A stretch of DNA of 26,607 nt from Lachnospiraceae bacterium (GCA_024689605.1 JAILDD010000093.1:1-26607), one strand, 5' to 3'; counted from the first letter of the stretch, positions 7,834 through 17,412 are shown. The notes: generated by a model from the letters alone, not told the origin. Program-made: numbers and translations.

Positions 7834-9675
7834 ATGATCGGTATCGACAACAAACAGAATTCTGACGGAAAAGAAAAGGCTGCCGAGAATACAGCCATTC
7901 AGGAAAGACTTGCTGCATTGCGGAAAGTAATGGAAGAAAAGCAAGTTAACTGGTGCCTTTTTGTGACTTCCGACCCGCATGGTTCTGAGTATATTAATGC
8001 CTGTTATGAAAGCAGACGCTTTTTTTCAGGCTTTACAGGTTCTAACGGCGACCTGCTGGTAGGCCTGTCAGATGCTTTGCTCTGGACTGACGGCAGGTAT
8101 TTTGTTCAGGCTGAAAAAGAGCTGGCCGGAACCGGTATTAAAATGATGAAGATGGGTGATGATGATACGCCTAAGCTTACTGAATATATAAAAAGCAGAG
8201 TATGTGCCGGCGAGCGCCTGATATCGGACGGCAGGATGCTTAGCGCTTCTAATGGCATCAAGATAGCGGAAATCTTAAAGAAAAAACGCGCCATATTCCT
8301 GACAGACGAAGATCCTGCGGCCTGGATCTGGACAGACAGGCCGGCTGACAGCACAGGGGAGATCACTATACTTCCGGATAAATTAACAGGCAAGAATGCG
8401 GCATTTAAGCTTAGCGCGCTTTCATCAAAAATACGGGAAACCGGCGCAAGCTCACATGTTATAACATCGCTGGATGACCAGATGTGGCTATTTAACATAA
8501 GGGGCTGTGACATTGAATGCAATCCGGTTGCATATGCGTACACGGTGATAAACGGCCGGAATGTGAGCGTATACCTTAAGGAACCTGTTTCTCCAACGGT
8601 AAAGGATTATTTCGGCAGTTTAAATGTAAATGTCAGGAATTATGATAATTTTTATGCCGACCTGGAAAAGGGCAATTTAACAACGCCTGTTACAGTTGAT
8701 CCGGCAAAGATCAATTACCGTGCATACCAGCTGATCAGAAAGAAGGGGAAGATTGTCGAGCATAGCAATCCTACCGGGCTTATGAAAGCCATAAAGAACG
8801 AACGCGAGATTGCAAATATGAAGGATATATATGTCCTTGATAGTGCCGTACTAACTATCTTCCTGCATTATATAAAGAAAAATGCGAAATCAGGGGACTT
8901 AAATGAGTATGATGCTGCCATGATGCTTGACAATATGCGCTCGCAGATAGAAGGCTTTAATGACCTTTCTTTCCCGACAATCAGCGCTTTCGGACCAAAT
9001 GCTGCCATGATGCATTATGAAGCAACAGAGACTGACCATGCCAAAATAGAAGCAAACGGCCTGTATCTTGTTGACTCGGGCGGACAGTATGACGGTGGCA
9101 CTACGGATGTGACCAGGACGCTGGTGCTCGGCAAGGTTTCAGAGGAGATAAAGAGACAGTTTACCAGGGTGGTTGTAGGTATGCTCAGGCTTCAGAACGC
9201 CATCTTCTTGGAAGGATGTGCCGGCAGGAACCTGGATATTATGGCCAGGGAGCCGGTGTGGGAACTGTGCATGGATTACAAGTGCGGCACCGGTCATGGC
9301 GTAGGCTATATGCTGAATGTCCATGAGGGGCCTCATTCCATACGCTGGCGTCCGGGAGAAGGCAAGGAAGAGCCTCTTAAGCCAGGGATGATTGTTTCTG
9401 ACGAGCCCGGGGTATATGTTGCCGGCAGCCACGGCATAAGGATAGAGAACATTCTTCTTTGCAAGGAAGTTGCGGAGAATGATGACGGCAGATTCCTTAC
9501 TTTTGAACCGCTTACATATGTGCCCATAGATTTAGACGGCATACTTCCGGATGAGATGGAGCCTAGGGACAAGGCTTTGCTCAATGCTTACCATAAGGCT
9601 GTCAGGAAGAAGCTGATGCCGTTTATGGAGGGTGACGATATCTCCTGGCTTAAAGAAGCTACGAGGGAGATCTGA
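7834..9675 (+). CDS. Xaa-Pro aminopeptidase, three-domain M24B type
   Basis: This dinuclear metallopeptidase removes the N-terminal residue from peptides with Pro at position 2. The length of 613 matches the larger cytosolic aminopeptidase P1 class rather than the roughly 350-residue PepQ/YpdF type. Domains: creatinase/prolidase N-terminal fold (about 27-155, 'FTGSNGDLLV', 'LWTDGRYFVQAEKEL'), a second copy of that fold (about 185-325), the catalytic pita-bread domain (about 330-550), and an APP1-type C-terminal tail (about 550-613). Metal ligands seen are Asp414 and Asp425 ('DSGGQYDGGTTDVTRT'), His488 ('GTGHGVG'), Glu524 ('SDEPGVY') and Glu538 ('RIENIL'); the shuttle His in 'NVHEGP' is present. 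ATG 7834 follows ACGGAGG at good spacing. It marks the left border of the secretion island. Confidence 0.93.
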   Translation: MIGIDNKQNSDGKEKAAENTAIQERLAALRKVMEEKQVNWCLFVTSDPHGSEYINACYESRRFFSGFTGSNGDLLVGLSDALLWTDGRYFVQAEKELAGTGIKMMKMGDDDTPKLTEYIKSRVCAGERLISDGRMLSASNGIKIAEILKKKRAIFLTDEDPAAWIWTDRPADSTGEITILPDKLTGKNAAFKLSALSSKIRETGASSHVITSLDDQMWLFNIRGCDIECNPVAYAYTVINGRNVSVYLKEPVSPTVKDYFGSLNVNVRNYDNFYADLEKGNLTTPVTVDPAKINYRAYQLIRKKGKIVEHSNPTGLMKAIKNEREIANMKDIYVLDSAVLTIFLHYIKKNAKSGDLNEYDAAMMLDNMRSQIEGFNDLSFPTISAFGPNAAMMHYEATETDHAKIEANGLYLVDSGGQYDGGTTDVTRTLVLGKVSEEIKRQFTRVVVGMLRLQNAIFLEGCAGRNLDIMAREPVWELCMDYKCGTGHGVGYMLNVHEGPHSIRWRPGEGKEEPLKPGMIVSDEPGVYVAGSHGIRIENILLCKEVAENDDGRFLTFEPLTYVPIDLDGILPDEMEPRDKALLNAYHKAVRKKLMPFMEGDDISWLKEATREI

Positions 9676-9719
9676 TATATATTATCAATGTATTGGAATT
9701 ATCTTTTTTGAATCGGCAG

Positions 9720-9806
9720 CTTTATCCATCAAGCCTGATGAAAGTAAGCCTGTATTCAAGGCCAGAATTATTAAATGTACTAATGCAATATGTTGCACAA
9801 GCGTAC
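9720..9806 (+). other. Two hairpin-forming inverted repeats in the 245-base intergenic gap
   Basis: Hairpin 1 pairs CTTT (9720-9723) and CATCA (9727-9731) with TGATG (9736-9740) and AAAG (9741-9744), with loop AGCC and one 3-base bulge. Hairpin 2 pairs GTAC (9777-9780) and TGCAA (9784-9788) with TTGCA (9793-9797) and GTAC (9803-9806), with loop TATG. Neither is followed by a clean U-tract, so they are not clear terminators. Between 9676 and 9920 I otherwise see only AT-rich DNA and the promoter and palindrome listed separately. Confidence 0.4.
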
Positions 9807-9818
9807 GTTATCAAAAAA

Positions 9819-9828
9819 TTTGTACAAA
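9819..9828. promoter_or_regulatory. TTTGTACAAA palindrome upstream of kinase 1, possible operator
   Basis: A 10-base perfect palindrome sits 30 bases before the extended -10. A related palindrome, followed by a similar A-rich stretch, occurs upstream of the second kinase at 21403. A role as an operator is inference from this shared placement. Confidence 0.3.
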
Positions 9829-9854
9829 AGATATTTTTTTCGGCTAAATATATA

Positions 9855-9863
9855 TGGTAAAAT
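9855..9863 (+). promoter_or_regulatory. Extended -10 promoter candidate for the secretion island
   Basis: TG-G-TAAAAT (TG at 9855-9856, TAAAAT at 9858-9863) lies in a very AT-rich stretch 58 bases before the first gene of the island. The -35 position is a T-tract with little match to TTGACA, which an extended -10 can tolerate. Confidence 0.45.
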
Positions 9864-9920
9864 TATATATGTTGGTTGCAAATTTACATCATCCTTACTT
9901 ATGGTGGAAGGAATCAGATA

Positions 9921-11864
9921 ATGGACACTGAGTATTACAAAGGCTTTGAACCAATTTTTGGATCGTGGAGCATACAAAGGCTTATTGGCGAGGGAAGTTT
10001 TGGTAAGGTTTTTGAAATAGAAAAAAATGAGCTTGGGATCAAGTTCCGTTCTGCGCTCAAGGCCATAACTATCCCTCAAAGCGAAAGCGATGTAAACAGT
10101 GCCCGTGCAGATGGCATGGACGATGAGAGTATTTCGCTTTATTACAAAAGTTTTGTTGAGGATTTCTCAAAAGAGTGTTCTATTATGTCCCAGCTCAAGG
10201 GTCATACCAATATTGTCAGTTTTGAAGATACCCAGATAATCGAACATAAGGATTCCATAGGCTGGGATATCTTTATCCGCATGGAACTTCTTACACCGCT
10301 CAATAATCATCTGCGGTCTATCAATTCATCAATGACCAGAAATGATGTGATAAAGCTTGGCATTGATCTTTGCAATGCCCTGGTTCTTTGTGAAAAAAAG
10401 AACATAATCCACAGAGACATTAAACCTGAGAATATATTCCTGTCAGACAACGGCGATTATAAGCTGGGGGATTTCGGTATATCGCGTATCGCAGAGAAAA
10501 CTACCGGTGCCTCAACAAAAGTAGGCACAAAGGATTATATGGCACCAGAAGTTTACCGTGGAGATCAGTATGACCATACGGTTGATATTTATTCACTGGG
10601 GCTAGTGATGTACAAACTTCTTAACAAGAATCGTTTGCCATTTCTTCCACCTGCACCACAGGCAATAACTTTTTCACAGAGAGACAATGCGCTGATGAAA
10701 AGGCTTTCTGGTGAGAGTTTTCCTGCAGCATCAGATGCTGACAATTCATTAAACCGTATTCTTAATAAGGCATGTGCATACAGGCCTGAAGACAGGTATG
10801 CATCTGCTTCAGATTTTTTGAAAGATCTGAAGGGGCTTACAGGTGAATCAGTAGAAGCGGACATCTCTAAATTGGATCCTATAGCTGCTGTTAATTCAGC
10901 AACGGTTTCACAGACATCAGGTCACGATGAAGAATTTGAAGACGGTGAGACCATAGGCAGGCCTATGCCTCCTGTTATGGAAGAGGTGAGAATAGCAGCG
11001 GCAAGTAATCGTGGTAAAGATAATGTACAGGTTACAGAAAACAAGAATGAAACTGCAATACCAACTCAAAAAGAAGATATTGGGGATGTAACCGTAACGC
11101 CGTCAGAGCGTAAGAAAGATGATCCGGTACCGAGTGTTCGCCCCGAAATAAAAACTGATACAAGGAAAGATGATCCAGTTACAAAAGACACCGGTATTGC
11201 TAAATCTGAAAAGACCAGTTTTTCATGGCTGATCGGAATGCCGAAAATATCGTCTATAATAGTGTTTGTTTTATTATCTATCGTTCTTTCAATCTTAAAT
11301 TACAATGAAGGCGATCACATGGTATCTGATGCTTTTATGATGGCGACGTTATGTGTTATAGCTGCCAATTTGTTTCCTGCTGCAATAAGTGCTGTGTTAT
11401 CTTTTTTTGCTGTATATTTGACGGAAATTTCTGAAGATAGCATGTACAGTGGGGGGATCATAGCATTGTTTCCGCTGGCATTACTTTCTGCTGTTATTGC
11501 TTTTGCATTTAGCATGTTTATCAACAAAATTGGGAAAGGTAAAATCTGGGCTTATCCGGCTGTTTCGATAATGTTTTATCTTTTTTCAATATTAACCTGT
11601 TCCTGTAATAAGATAATTCTTTCATTTTCTGCTTTTCATGTATTTAGCTATAATTTTTATGAATTTTTTGAATCGCCACTAGGGTTCGTATTTTTGATGG
11701 TAACATCAATTGCGATTGGTTTCTTCTGTTTTGGCTTGGCAAAAATGACAGATAAGAATAATGGAAATAAAAAGTTTATATATGCCGTTGTATCCGCTGT
11801 CGGATTAGCAGTACCGATAATTTATATTGTTGGCGCTATGATAGTGGAAGGATACTTCTGGTAA
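9921..11864 (+). CDS. Ser/Thr protein kinase with multi-pass membrane C-terminal domain
   Basis: ATG 9921 is chosen because GGAAGGA lies about 8 bases upstream and the product then begins like its paralogue at 21475; an upstream ATG at 9876 has no such site. The kinase domain (about 15-305) is complete: G-loop GEGSFG (23-28), Lys47, Glu85, HRD with Asp166, Asn171, DFG (184-186) and APE (208-210), so catalysis is expected. A disordered, charged linker follows (about 310-435), containing the acidic-Thr motif FEDGETIGRP (Thr344). Residues 443-642 hold about six hydrophobic segments (near 443-460, 471-500, 511-534, 544-561, 586-606, 619-642). This polytopic tail is unlike PknB-type kinases with one TM and PASTA repeats. 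It heads the island, 56 bases before the ATPase, and probably phosphorylates itself and neighbours. The membrane role is unknown. Confidence 0.9.
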   Translation: MDTEYYKGFEPIFGSWSIQRLIGEGSFGKVFEIEKNELGIKFRSALKAITIPQSESDVNSARADGMDDESISLYYKSFVEDFSKECSIMSQLKGHTNIVSFEDTQIIEHKDSIGWDIFIRMELLTPLNNHLRSINSSMTRNDVIKLGIDLCNALVLCEKKNIIHRDIKPENIFLSDNGDYKLGDFGISRIAEKTTGASTKVGTKDYMAPEVYRGDQYDHTVDIYSLGLVMYKLLNKNRLPFLPPAPQAITFSQRDNALMKRLSGESFPAASDADNSLNRILNKACAYRPEDRYASASDFLKDLKGLTGESVEADISKLDPIAAVNSATVSQTSGHDEEFEDGETIGRPMPPVMEEVRIAAASNRGKDNVQVTENKNETAIPTQKEDIGDVTVTPSERKKDDPVPSVRPEIKTDTRKDDPVTKDTGIAKSEKTSFSWLIGMPKISSIIVFVLLSIVLSILNYNEGDHMVSDAFMMATLCVIAANLFPAAISAVLSFFAVYLTEISEDSMYSGGIIALFPLALLSAVIAFAFSMFINKIGKGKIWAYPAVSIMFYLFSILTCSCNKIILSFSAFHVFSYNFYEFFESPLGFVFLMVTSIAIGFFCFGLAKMTDKNNGNKKFIYAVVSAVGLAVPIIYIVGAMIVEGYFW

Positions 11865-11920
11865 TGGATTATAGATAAATTAATAAAATAGCCTATCTGT
11901 TAATGTTAAGGGGAAACATA

Positions 11921-14900
11921 ATGGACAAGCCAGTATTTGAAATAAACATAAACTCTGTAAACTCGATTCGTATAGGAAGAAAAAGCCATAATGACATTGT
12001 TCTGCGTGATAAAAGCGTGTCCGGTGAACATTGTACGCTTTCACGGATTTCATCTGAAGACGAGTACCGCTGGACGGTTGTGGATCATGGAAGCACGAAC
12101 GGAACCTATGCAGATGGGGTAAGAATAGTCACATCAGCCGCGCTTAAGGCTACTTCTATTCTTATTATCACGGATTATCGTTTTGAGTTTAACGGAGAGA
12201 AACTTTCGATATACGGCCTGTCTGAAAATATTACAGTTAATATTCCGGTTCCAGAGGATGGAATGACCGGAAAAACTGAGTCCAAGCCTCTTGAAGATAT
12301 TTCTGTTAACAAGACCGTCATTAGTTCAAATGACATCACATCTACGACATCTACGGAAGATAAGCCGGAACCGGCAAAAAACCTAAAGCCTGCACCTCCT
12401 GCGCCATATCCTTATTTTTCCAGATCACCAAGGCTCTATGAGCGAATCCCTGAGGGGGAGATAGAGATAGAAGCTGCCCCTGACACCATGGCAAAACCTA
12501 ACATGAATTGGATATCCATTATTTTTACTTCTGTTGGAACGATGGTGGTTATGGCTCTTCTTGGTGTTATAGCTGGCGGCATAATCATGAATCCTCTCTA
12601 TATGCTGCCGATGCTTTTTATGAGCGGACTTACTGCAATCATTAATTTTATCATACAGAAAAGCAAGTATAAGAAGGAGCAAAAACTCTTAAAAGTAAAA
12701 TACACCCAGTATCTTGCTGAAAAAGAAAAAGAAATAGCTGATGCGGCAGATGTACAGAAAGCTATTTGTTTGCGTAAGGATCCGGTTCCTACAGTTTGTC
12801 TCAATATAGTTAAGAAACGATCCCCAGAACTCTGGAACAGAACTTTGTATGATGATGATGCAGTCTCTGTCAGGGTTGGTGTTAGCTGTGCGCCTTTTAG
12901 GATGAAGATAAATGTTCCAAAGAACAGTTTTACTTTGCACGAAAAACAGTATCAGAATAATCCACAGGAGATTTATGATAAGTATTCAGTTATTAATGGA
13001 ATCCCTTTTACATTTAATTTCAGAACATGTCCTACCTTGGGACTGGTAGGAGACTATAGGGAAGTTTCTGAGTTGGTTAGAAGCATGGTCATGCAGATGG
13101 CTGCCCACTACAGCTATGATGAGCTGAAGATGGTTTTTGTATATAATGAAAAACTTGGAATAGACTGGGATTTTGTGAAATGGCTTCCACATGTTAATGA
13201 TGAAACAGGCAGCCTACGATATATTCTCTGCTCAAAGAACAACCTAAAAGAAATACTGGATCCTTTAACAGCTGAATTAAAGAGCCGTGAACCCGATAAT
13301 GACAGCCGCTTCAGCATGCAGGGACTATCCGTGCCAACTCCGTTTTATGTTTTCTTCGTAATTGATCCTTCCGTTGTGGACGGCCAGGACATAGTTGGTT
13401 ATATGCTTGGAAACAAGCCTGAATACGGGACTGGAACCGTCATCATTTCACAGAGCGTACAGGCTCTTCCTCGTATGGTAGAAGCTGTTATGGAGATTAA
13501 CGGCCAAAACAGCAAGTTTTATTATAAGAACTCTGCAAATAATATAACTGTATTTACACCGGATACGACCGATCTGTCAACTGCTGAGGATTTTGCCAGG
13601 ACAATAGCTCCTGTAAGATATGCCGGTGGCGGAAGCGAGTCAGGATTGCCTACGTATATAACATTTATGGATGGCTACAACATAAGAAAACCTGAAGAGC
13701 TTGATCTTATTGACTACTGGGATAATGCGAGACCTGAAAAGACCATGTCTGTTCCTATCGGTATTAGGTCGAATGGTGAAAAGTTTTATTTCGACATTAA
13801 TGAAAAGGCTCACGGTCCTCACGGACTGGTGGCAGGTACCACCGGAAGCGGAAAATCCGAGATGATACAGTCATGGATAATTTCTATGGCTTTACAGTTT
13901 TCACCCCAGGATGTCAGCTTTGTGCTGATTGATTTTAAAGGAACAGGACTTATATTACCATTCTTAAACCTTCCTCATCTTGCAGGAAAGATTTCTGATC
14001 TCGATACGAGCATTGACAGAAATCTTGTTGCATTAGAGGCGGAACTTCAGCGGCGTAAGGCACTATTTGATGCTGCAGGTGTCAGCAATATCAGTTCATA
14101 CCTTGAACTCTATCATTCGGGAAAGGTGAGCGAGCCGTTAAGCTATCTTTTTGTTGTAATAGATGAGTATGCAGAATTCAAAGTTAATTTTCCTGACTTT
14201 ACCGCTGCCATTGATGCATTATTTAGGACAGGCCGTACATTGGGTGTTCATATTATTCTGCTTACCCAGAATCCCGGCGGTGTAATAAGCGGCCAGTCGG
14301 AGAGCAATGTCCGTTTCAGATGGTGTCTTAAGGTTGCAAGCAAGATGGCAAGTAAAGAAATACTTGATCATCCTGATGCTGCTAAGATTACCAATCCCGG
14401 CCGTGCTTATGTTCGTGTTGGCACAGACGAAGTTTACGAAATGATCCAGTCATTCTACAGTGGCGGAAAATACGATCCGGATATTGCAAAAGAAAATCGT
14501 AAGAGAGAAGCTGAAGTAAGCCTGGTTGATATCTGTGGACACAGAAAGAAATTTGAAAAAAAGGAAAACGAAGGTGGATTCAAGCGTCGAAAAGTGTCAG
14601 AAATAGATGCGCTTGTGAATTATATAAACGACTATACAAAACGGAAAAATCTTCCTTCTGCACGTCCTATATGGACAGAAAAGATGCCGGATATACTTTT
14701 TGCTGATGACCTGATAAAAGCTTATGGCACCGATACTGGCAATGAAATTGCGCCTATAGTTGGAATGCTGGATGATCCTGCCGCACAAAAACAGTATCCT
14801 TTCAGGCTGCCGCTTTCGGAAAATGGACATGCGGTTCTTTACGGTGCGCCCGGAACCGGAAAATCAACCTTCCTATACACGATGATCTATTCCCTTTGCC

Positions 14901-16240
14901 ATATGTATACACCTGAACAGGTAAATCTGTATCTGATGGATTTTGGCAGCTGGAATCTTGGAATGTTTAAGGATTATCCTCACGTTGGCGCCGTTGCTAA
15001 CGACAATGAGGAAGAAAAAGTTATGAAGACCGTTCAGCTGATGGAAAACCTTCTTAACGAAAGAAAGATTCTTTTCTCTGGTTTGGGCGTAGGAAGCATA
15101 CAGGCCTACAATTATTCTGCACGCGAAAAGCTTCCTTATGTTTTTCTTGTAATAGATAATTTTGCGCCTGTAACACAGTTATATCCACAGTTGGATGAGT
15201 TTTTTCCTAGGATGGTTAAAGAAGGCGGAAGCTATGGCGTGATCCTTATAAGTACATCAAATACTGCATCAGGACTTGGATTTAAGCTTCAGCAGAATAT
15301 CCGAACTAATATTGCACTGCAGATGTCAGATCCGTCAGATTATTCATCCATAGTAGGAAGGACCGGTGGACTACAGCCTGACGGTTATCCCGGAAGAGGA
15401 TTATACCGTGAAGACCGGATAATGGAATTTCAGACAGCACTTCCCGGAAATACCAGGGAGGACAATGCCAGAAGTGTGGCTATTCGTGATGACGGTAAGA
15501 AAATGTCAGCTTCTTGGCACGGAAAGCTGCCCACACCGTTACCGATAATACCCGAAAAAGTTGAATTCGGATTGGTTAAAGCCGCGTCCGGACTGACCAT
15601 AGGTATACTTAAAACCAATATAAGTCCTTTGGGTATAGATTTCGAAAAGTGTCATACGCTGGTTGTTTCGGGAATGAAAGGTGCAGGAAAAACGAATCTG
15701 CTTACTTGCCTGGCAAGACAGGCAGTACAGGACAGTTCTGATGCGGAAGTAGTTTTCTATGGCTGTGAAAATAACAGTATAGTTTCAGACCGGATCGTTG
15801 CAATGAACGATGGTGCAGCTTTTGATGATTATATGGTTAAGATTTCTGATACTCTTAAATCAAGAAAAACATCTGGTGAACCTATTGAAAGTCAGAATAA
15901 GATATATATTATTGCAGATGATTTCTTTAAATTCTTCGAGGCAATTTCCGAAGATACAGCCAACAGGCTTAATGCGCTTGTACAGATGGGCAACGGTTTA
16001 AGGGTTTATTTCATCGCAGCAGGTAGTGCAGAAGATTTTAATAAATACAGGGGCATGATCCCTATGGTCAGCAAGATGTCAAGTACTCAGGTGATAATTA
16101 TGGGTGGTAGCGATATCGACCATCTTATAACAGATATTACATTCCCTGACGAATTCAGGGGCGTGAAGCTTGGTAAATATGAGGGTTATCTTATAACGGA
16201 AAAGGATATTTTACCGTTTAAGGCTATGGATGCATCATAA
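11921..16240 (+). CDS. essC: FHA-TM-FtsK/SpoIIIE type VII secretion ATPase (EssC/EccC-like)
   Basis: This would be the motor and central membrane component of the Esx export machine. ATG 11921 has AAGGGG at correct spacing. In its 1439 residues: one N-terminal FHA domain (about 14-95) with the phosphothreonine-contact residues Arg20, Ser34, His37 and Asn60 in place; a Pro-rich linker; two TM helices (about 197-222 and 225-246); then three FtsK-type ATPase domains. P-loops are GTTGSGKS (639-646), GAPGTGKS (975-982) and GMKGAGKT (1251-1258). The Walker B of domain 1 ends in DE (FVVIDE, 744-749), domain 2 in DN (FLVIDN) and domain 3 in DD (IIADD), so only domain 1 has the canonical catalytic Glu. 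Type VIIb EssC normally carries two FHA domains; this has one. The surrounding WXG100 and EsaB-like genes support the call. Confidence 0.93.
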   Translation: MDKPVFEININSVNSIRIGRKSHNDIVLRDKSVSGEHCTLSRISSEDEYRWTVVDHGSTNGTYADGVRIVTSAALKATSILIITDYRFEFNGEKLSIYGLSENITVNIPVPEDGMTGKTESKPLEDISVNKTVISSNDITSTTSTEDKPEPAKNLKPAPPAPYPYFSRSPRLYERIPEGEIEIEAAPDTMAKPNMNWISIIFTSVGTMVVMALLGVIAGGIIMNPLYMLPMLFMSGLTAIINFIIQKSKYKKEQKLLKVKYTQYLAEKEKEIADAADVQKAICLRKDPVPTVCLNIVKKRSPELWNRTLYDDDAVSVRVGVSCAPFRMKINVPKNSFTLHEKQYQNNPQEIYDKYSVINGIPFTFNFRTCPTLGLVGDYREVSELVRSMVMQMAAHYSYDELKMVFVYNEKLGIDWDFVKWLPHVNDETGSLRYILCSKNNLKEILDPLTAELKSREPDNDSRFSMQGLSVPTPFYVFFVIDPSVVDGQDIVGYMLGNKPEYGTGTVIISQSVQALPRMVEAVMEINGQNSKFYYKNSANNITVFTPDTTDLSTAEDFARTIAPVRYAGGGSESGLPTYITFMDGYNIRKPEELDLIDYWDNARPEKTMSVPIGIRSNGEKFYFDINEKAHGPHGLVAGTTGSGKSEMIQSWIISMALQFSPQDVSFVLIDFKGTGLILPFLNLPHLAGKISDLDTSIDRNLVALEAELQRRKALFDAAGVSNISSYLELYHSGKVSEPLSYLFVVIDEYAEFKVNFPDFTAAIDALFRTGRTLGVHIILLTQNPGGVISGQSESNVRFRWCLKVASKMASKEILDHPDAAKITNPGRAYVRVGTDEVYEMIQSFYSGGKYDPDIAKENRKREAEVSLVDICGHRKKFEKKENEGGFKRRKVSEIDALVNYINDYTKRKNLPSARPIWTEKMPDILFADDLIKAYGTDTGNEIAPIVGMLDDPAAQKQYPFRLPLSENGHAVLYGAPGTGKSTFLYTMIYSLCHMYTPEQVNLYLMDFGSWNLGMFKDYPHVGAVANDNEEEKVMKTVQLMENLLNERKILFSGLGVGSIQAYNYSAREKLPYVFLVIDNFAPVTQLYPQLDEFFPRMVKEGGSYGVILISTSNTASGLGFKLQQNIRTNIALQMSDPSDYSSIVGRTGGLQPDGYPGRGLYREDRIMEFQTALPGNTREDNARSVAIRDDGKKMSASWHGKLPTPLPIIPEKVEFGLVKAASGLTIGILKTNISPLGIDFEKCHTLVVSGMKGAGKTNLLTCLARQAVQDSSDAEVVFYGCENNSIVSDRIVAMNDGAAFDDYMVKISDTLKSRKTSGEPIESQNKIYIIADDFFKFFEAISEDTANRLNALVQMGNGLRVYFIAAGSAEDFNKYRGMIPMVSKMSSTQVIIMGGSDIDHLITDITFPDEFRGVKLGKYEGYLITEKDILPFKAMDAS

Positions 16241-16276
16241 AACTTATGGCAATGGAAAAAAAGAGGAGGTAGGTAA

Positions 16277-17332
16277 GTGGGAGAAAAAATATTAATTCGT
16301 ACAGAGCAAATATTAGAGGCTCGGGAAGAAATCAAATCCCTAAAACAACGGAATGATGAGCTTAAAGCACGAATTGAAAAGCTAAAATCTTCTCTCGAAT
16401 GGCAAGTGGGCGCAAAAGAGGGGATTAATGATAATCTTTCATCAATATGTGCCTATCTGGAAAAACAGAGTAACTTCCTGGAAAACGCTACAGCATTATG
16501 CGGCTCGGTTGTCAGTTCAACCGAAGAAACAAATAACACCCTGATAGCTGCTATTTCTGCGCTGATGCTCAGCATATTGGGAATATCTGTTGTTACTGCC
16601 GGAAAATACTTGATCGTTACAGATCCAAACGGCAACGTCACAGTTTCCATTATAAATACCGGCACAGAATCAACAGATGTAAATGTGATTCCAGATAATG
16701 AACAGGCTTCAGATACAAAGCAGTATGTTAACGGCGCTGTTAATTACAAGGGCCATGACTATTCAAATTATAAAGTTGCGTCATGTTATGATGAATCTAA
16801 GGTGTTGAGTCAGACGGATAAAAAATGGAAGTCAGATTTGTACATTAGGAATAAAGATGGTTCTCTTTATACAGACCCTGATTCGAAAAAATGTCCTGTT
16901 AACGGTGGGTGTTGCGTGACTTCGGAAGCAATGGCCTATAATATGAAGCATCCTGATGCCGCAGTGACCCCGTTACAGTGCAATAACGGAACTGGTGAAG
17001 AACCGCATAGGGGCAACAGTTTTGCTTATTTTACCGGCGAATATTATAGTAATGAAGTGCCCGGTTCAAAAGGAGTTTCAGCTGCTGAACAAAGGAAAAT
17101 GATTTATACAAATATCAGCAATAATGAGCCTACATTAGTCAGAACTGACTGGGGACACACAGTTACCGCTATCGGAATCCGTGAAGGTGCAGATCCTAAT
17201 AATCTTACAAATGCGGACATCTTAGTTATGGATCCATCAGGCGGTAAAGTAAAGACGTTACAGGAAGCTTGTTATCATAATAGCAAGCAATATGATATCA
17301 ATACTAATTGGGCTCTTTATACGCCAAAATAA
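16277..17332 (+). CDS. WXG100-like/TM/C39-like cysteine peptidase fusion, copy 1
   Basis: GTG start with a strong AGGAGGT upstream. Residues 1-87 are two amphipathic helices around a W-x-x-G turn (Trp42, Gly45), the same position as the turn in free WXG100 proteins. Residues about 88-110 are one hydrophobic, TM-like segment. After a Thr/Asn-rich linker, residues about 165-345 match the C39-like (peptidase_C39_2) papain fold: Gln179 in 'SQTDKKW' (oxyanion position), Cys212 in 'NGGCCVTSEAM', His294 in 'WGHTVTAIGI' and Asp319 in 'ILVMDPSGG'. All four residues are also present in the paralogue at 18826. I infer an Esx-exported or membrane-held peptidase, either a secreted effector or a processor of exported proteins. 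There is no signal peptide. The substrate is unknown. Confidence 0.8.
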   Translation: MGEKILIRTEQILEAREEIKSLKQRNDELKARIEKLKSSLEWQVGAKEGINDNLSSICAYLEKQSNFLENATALCGSVVSSTEETNNTLIAAISALMLSILGISVVTAGKYLIVTDPNGNVTVSIINTGTESTDVNVIPDNEQASDTKQYVNGAVNYKGHDYSNYKVASCYDESKVLSQTDKKWKSDLYIRNKDGSLYTDPDSKKCPVNGGCCVTSEAMAYNMKHPDAAVTPLQCNNGTGEEPHRGNSFAYFTGEYYSNEVPGSKGVSAAEQRKMIYTNISNNEPTLVRTDWGHTVTAIGIREGADPNNLTNADILVMDPSGGKVKTLQEACYHNSKQYDINTNWALYTPK

Positions 17333-17412
17333 ACTTGAATCACATATGTTAAATAATGCATCAGAAAAATATTTAAGCTAATGATGTGCAAAAAATAAAA
17401 GGAGGGTTATAA

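Noticed and set aside
7693..7980. 95-codon reverse-strand frame across the gap between the response regulator and the aminopeptidase
   Set aside because: It overlaps two well-supported genes, has no ribosome-binding site and a composition typical of an antisense shadow. The same holds for the other reverse-strand frames.
9720..9744. Hairpin after the aminopeptidase gene as its rho-independent terminator
   Set aside because: The stem is followed by gtaagcc and not a U-tract, so it is listed only as a structured element.
9632..9847. 71-codon frame starting inside the end of the aminopeptidase gene and running into the gap
   Set aside because: The GTG start lies directly on a GGAGG with no spacing, the product has no family pattern, and the region reads better as intergenic DNA with hairpins and a promoter.
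9876..9920. Upstream ATG 9876 as the start of kinase 1
   Set aside because: No Shine-Dalgarno before it, while ATG 9921 has GGAAGGA and matches the start of the paralogous kinase; the extra 15 residues are also foreign.
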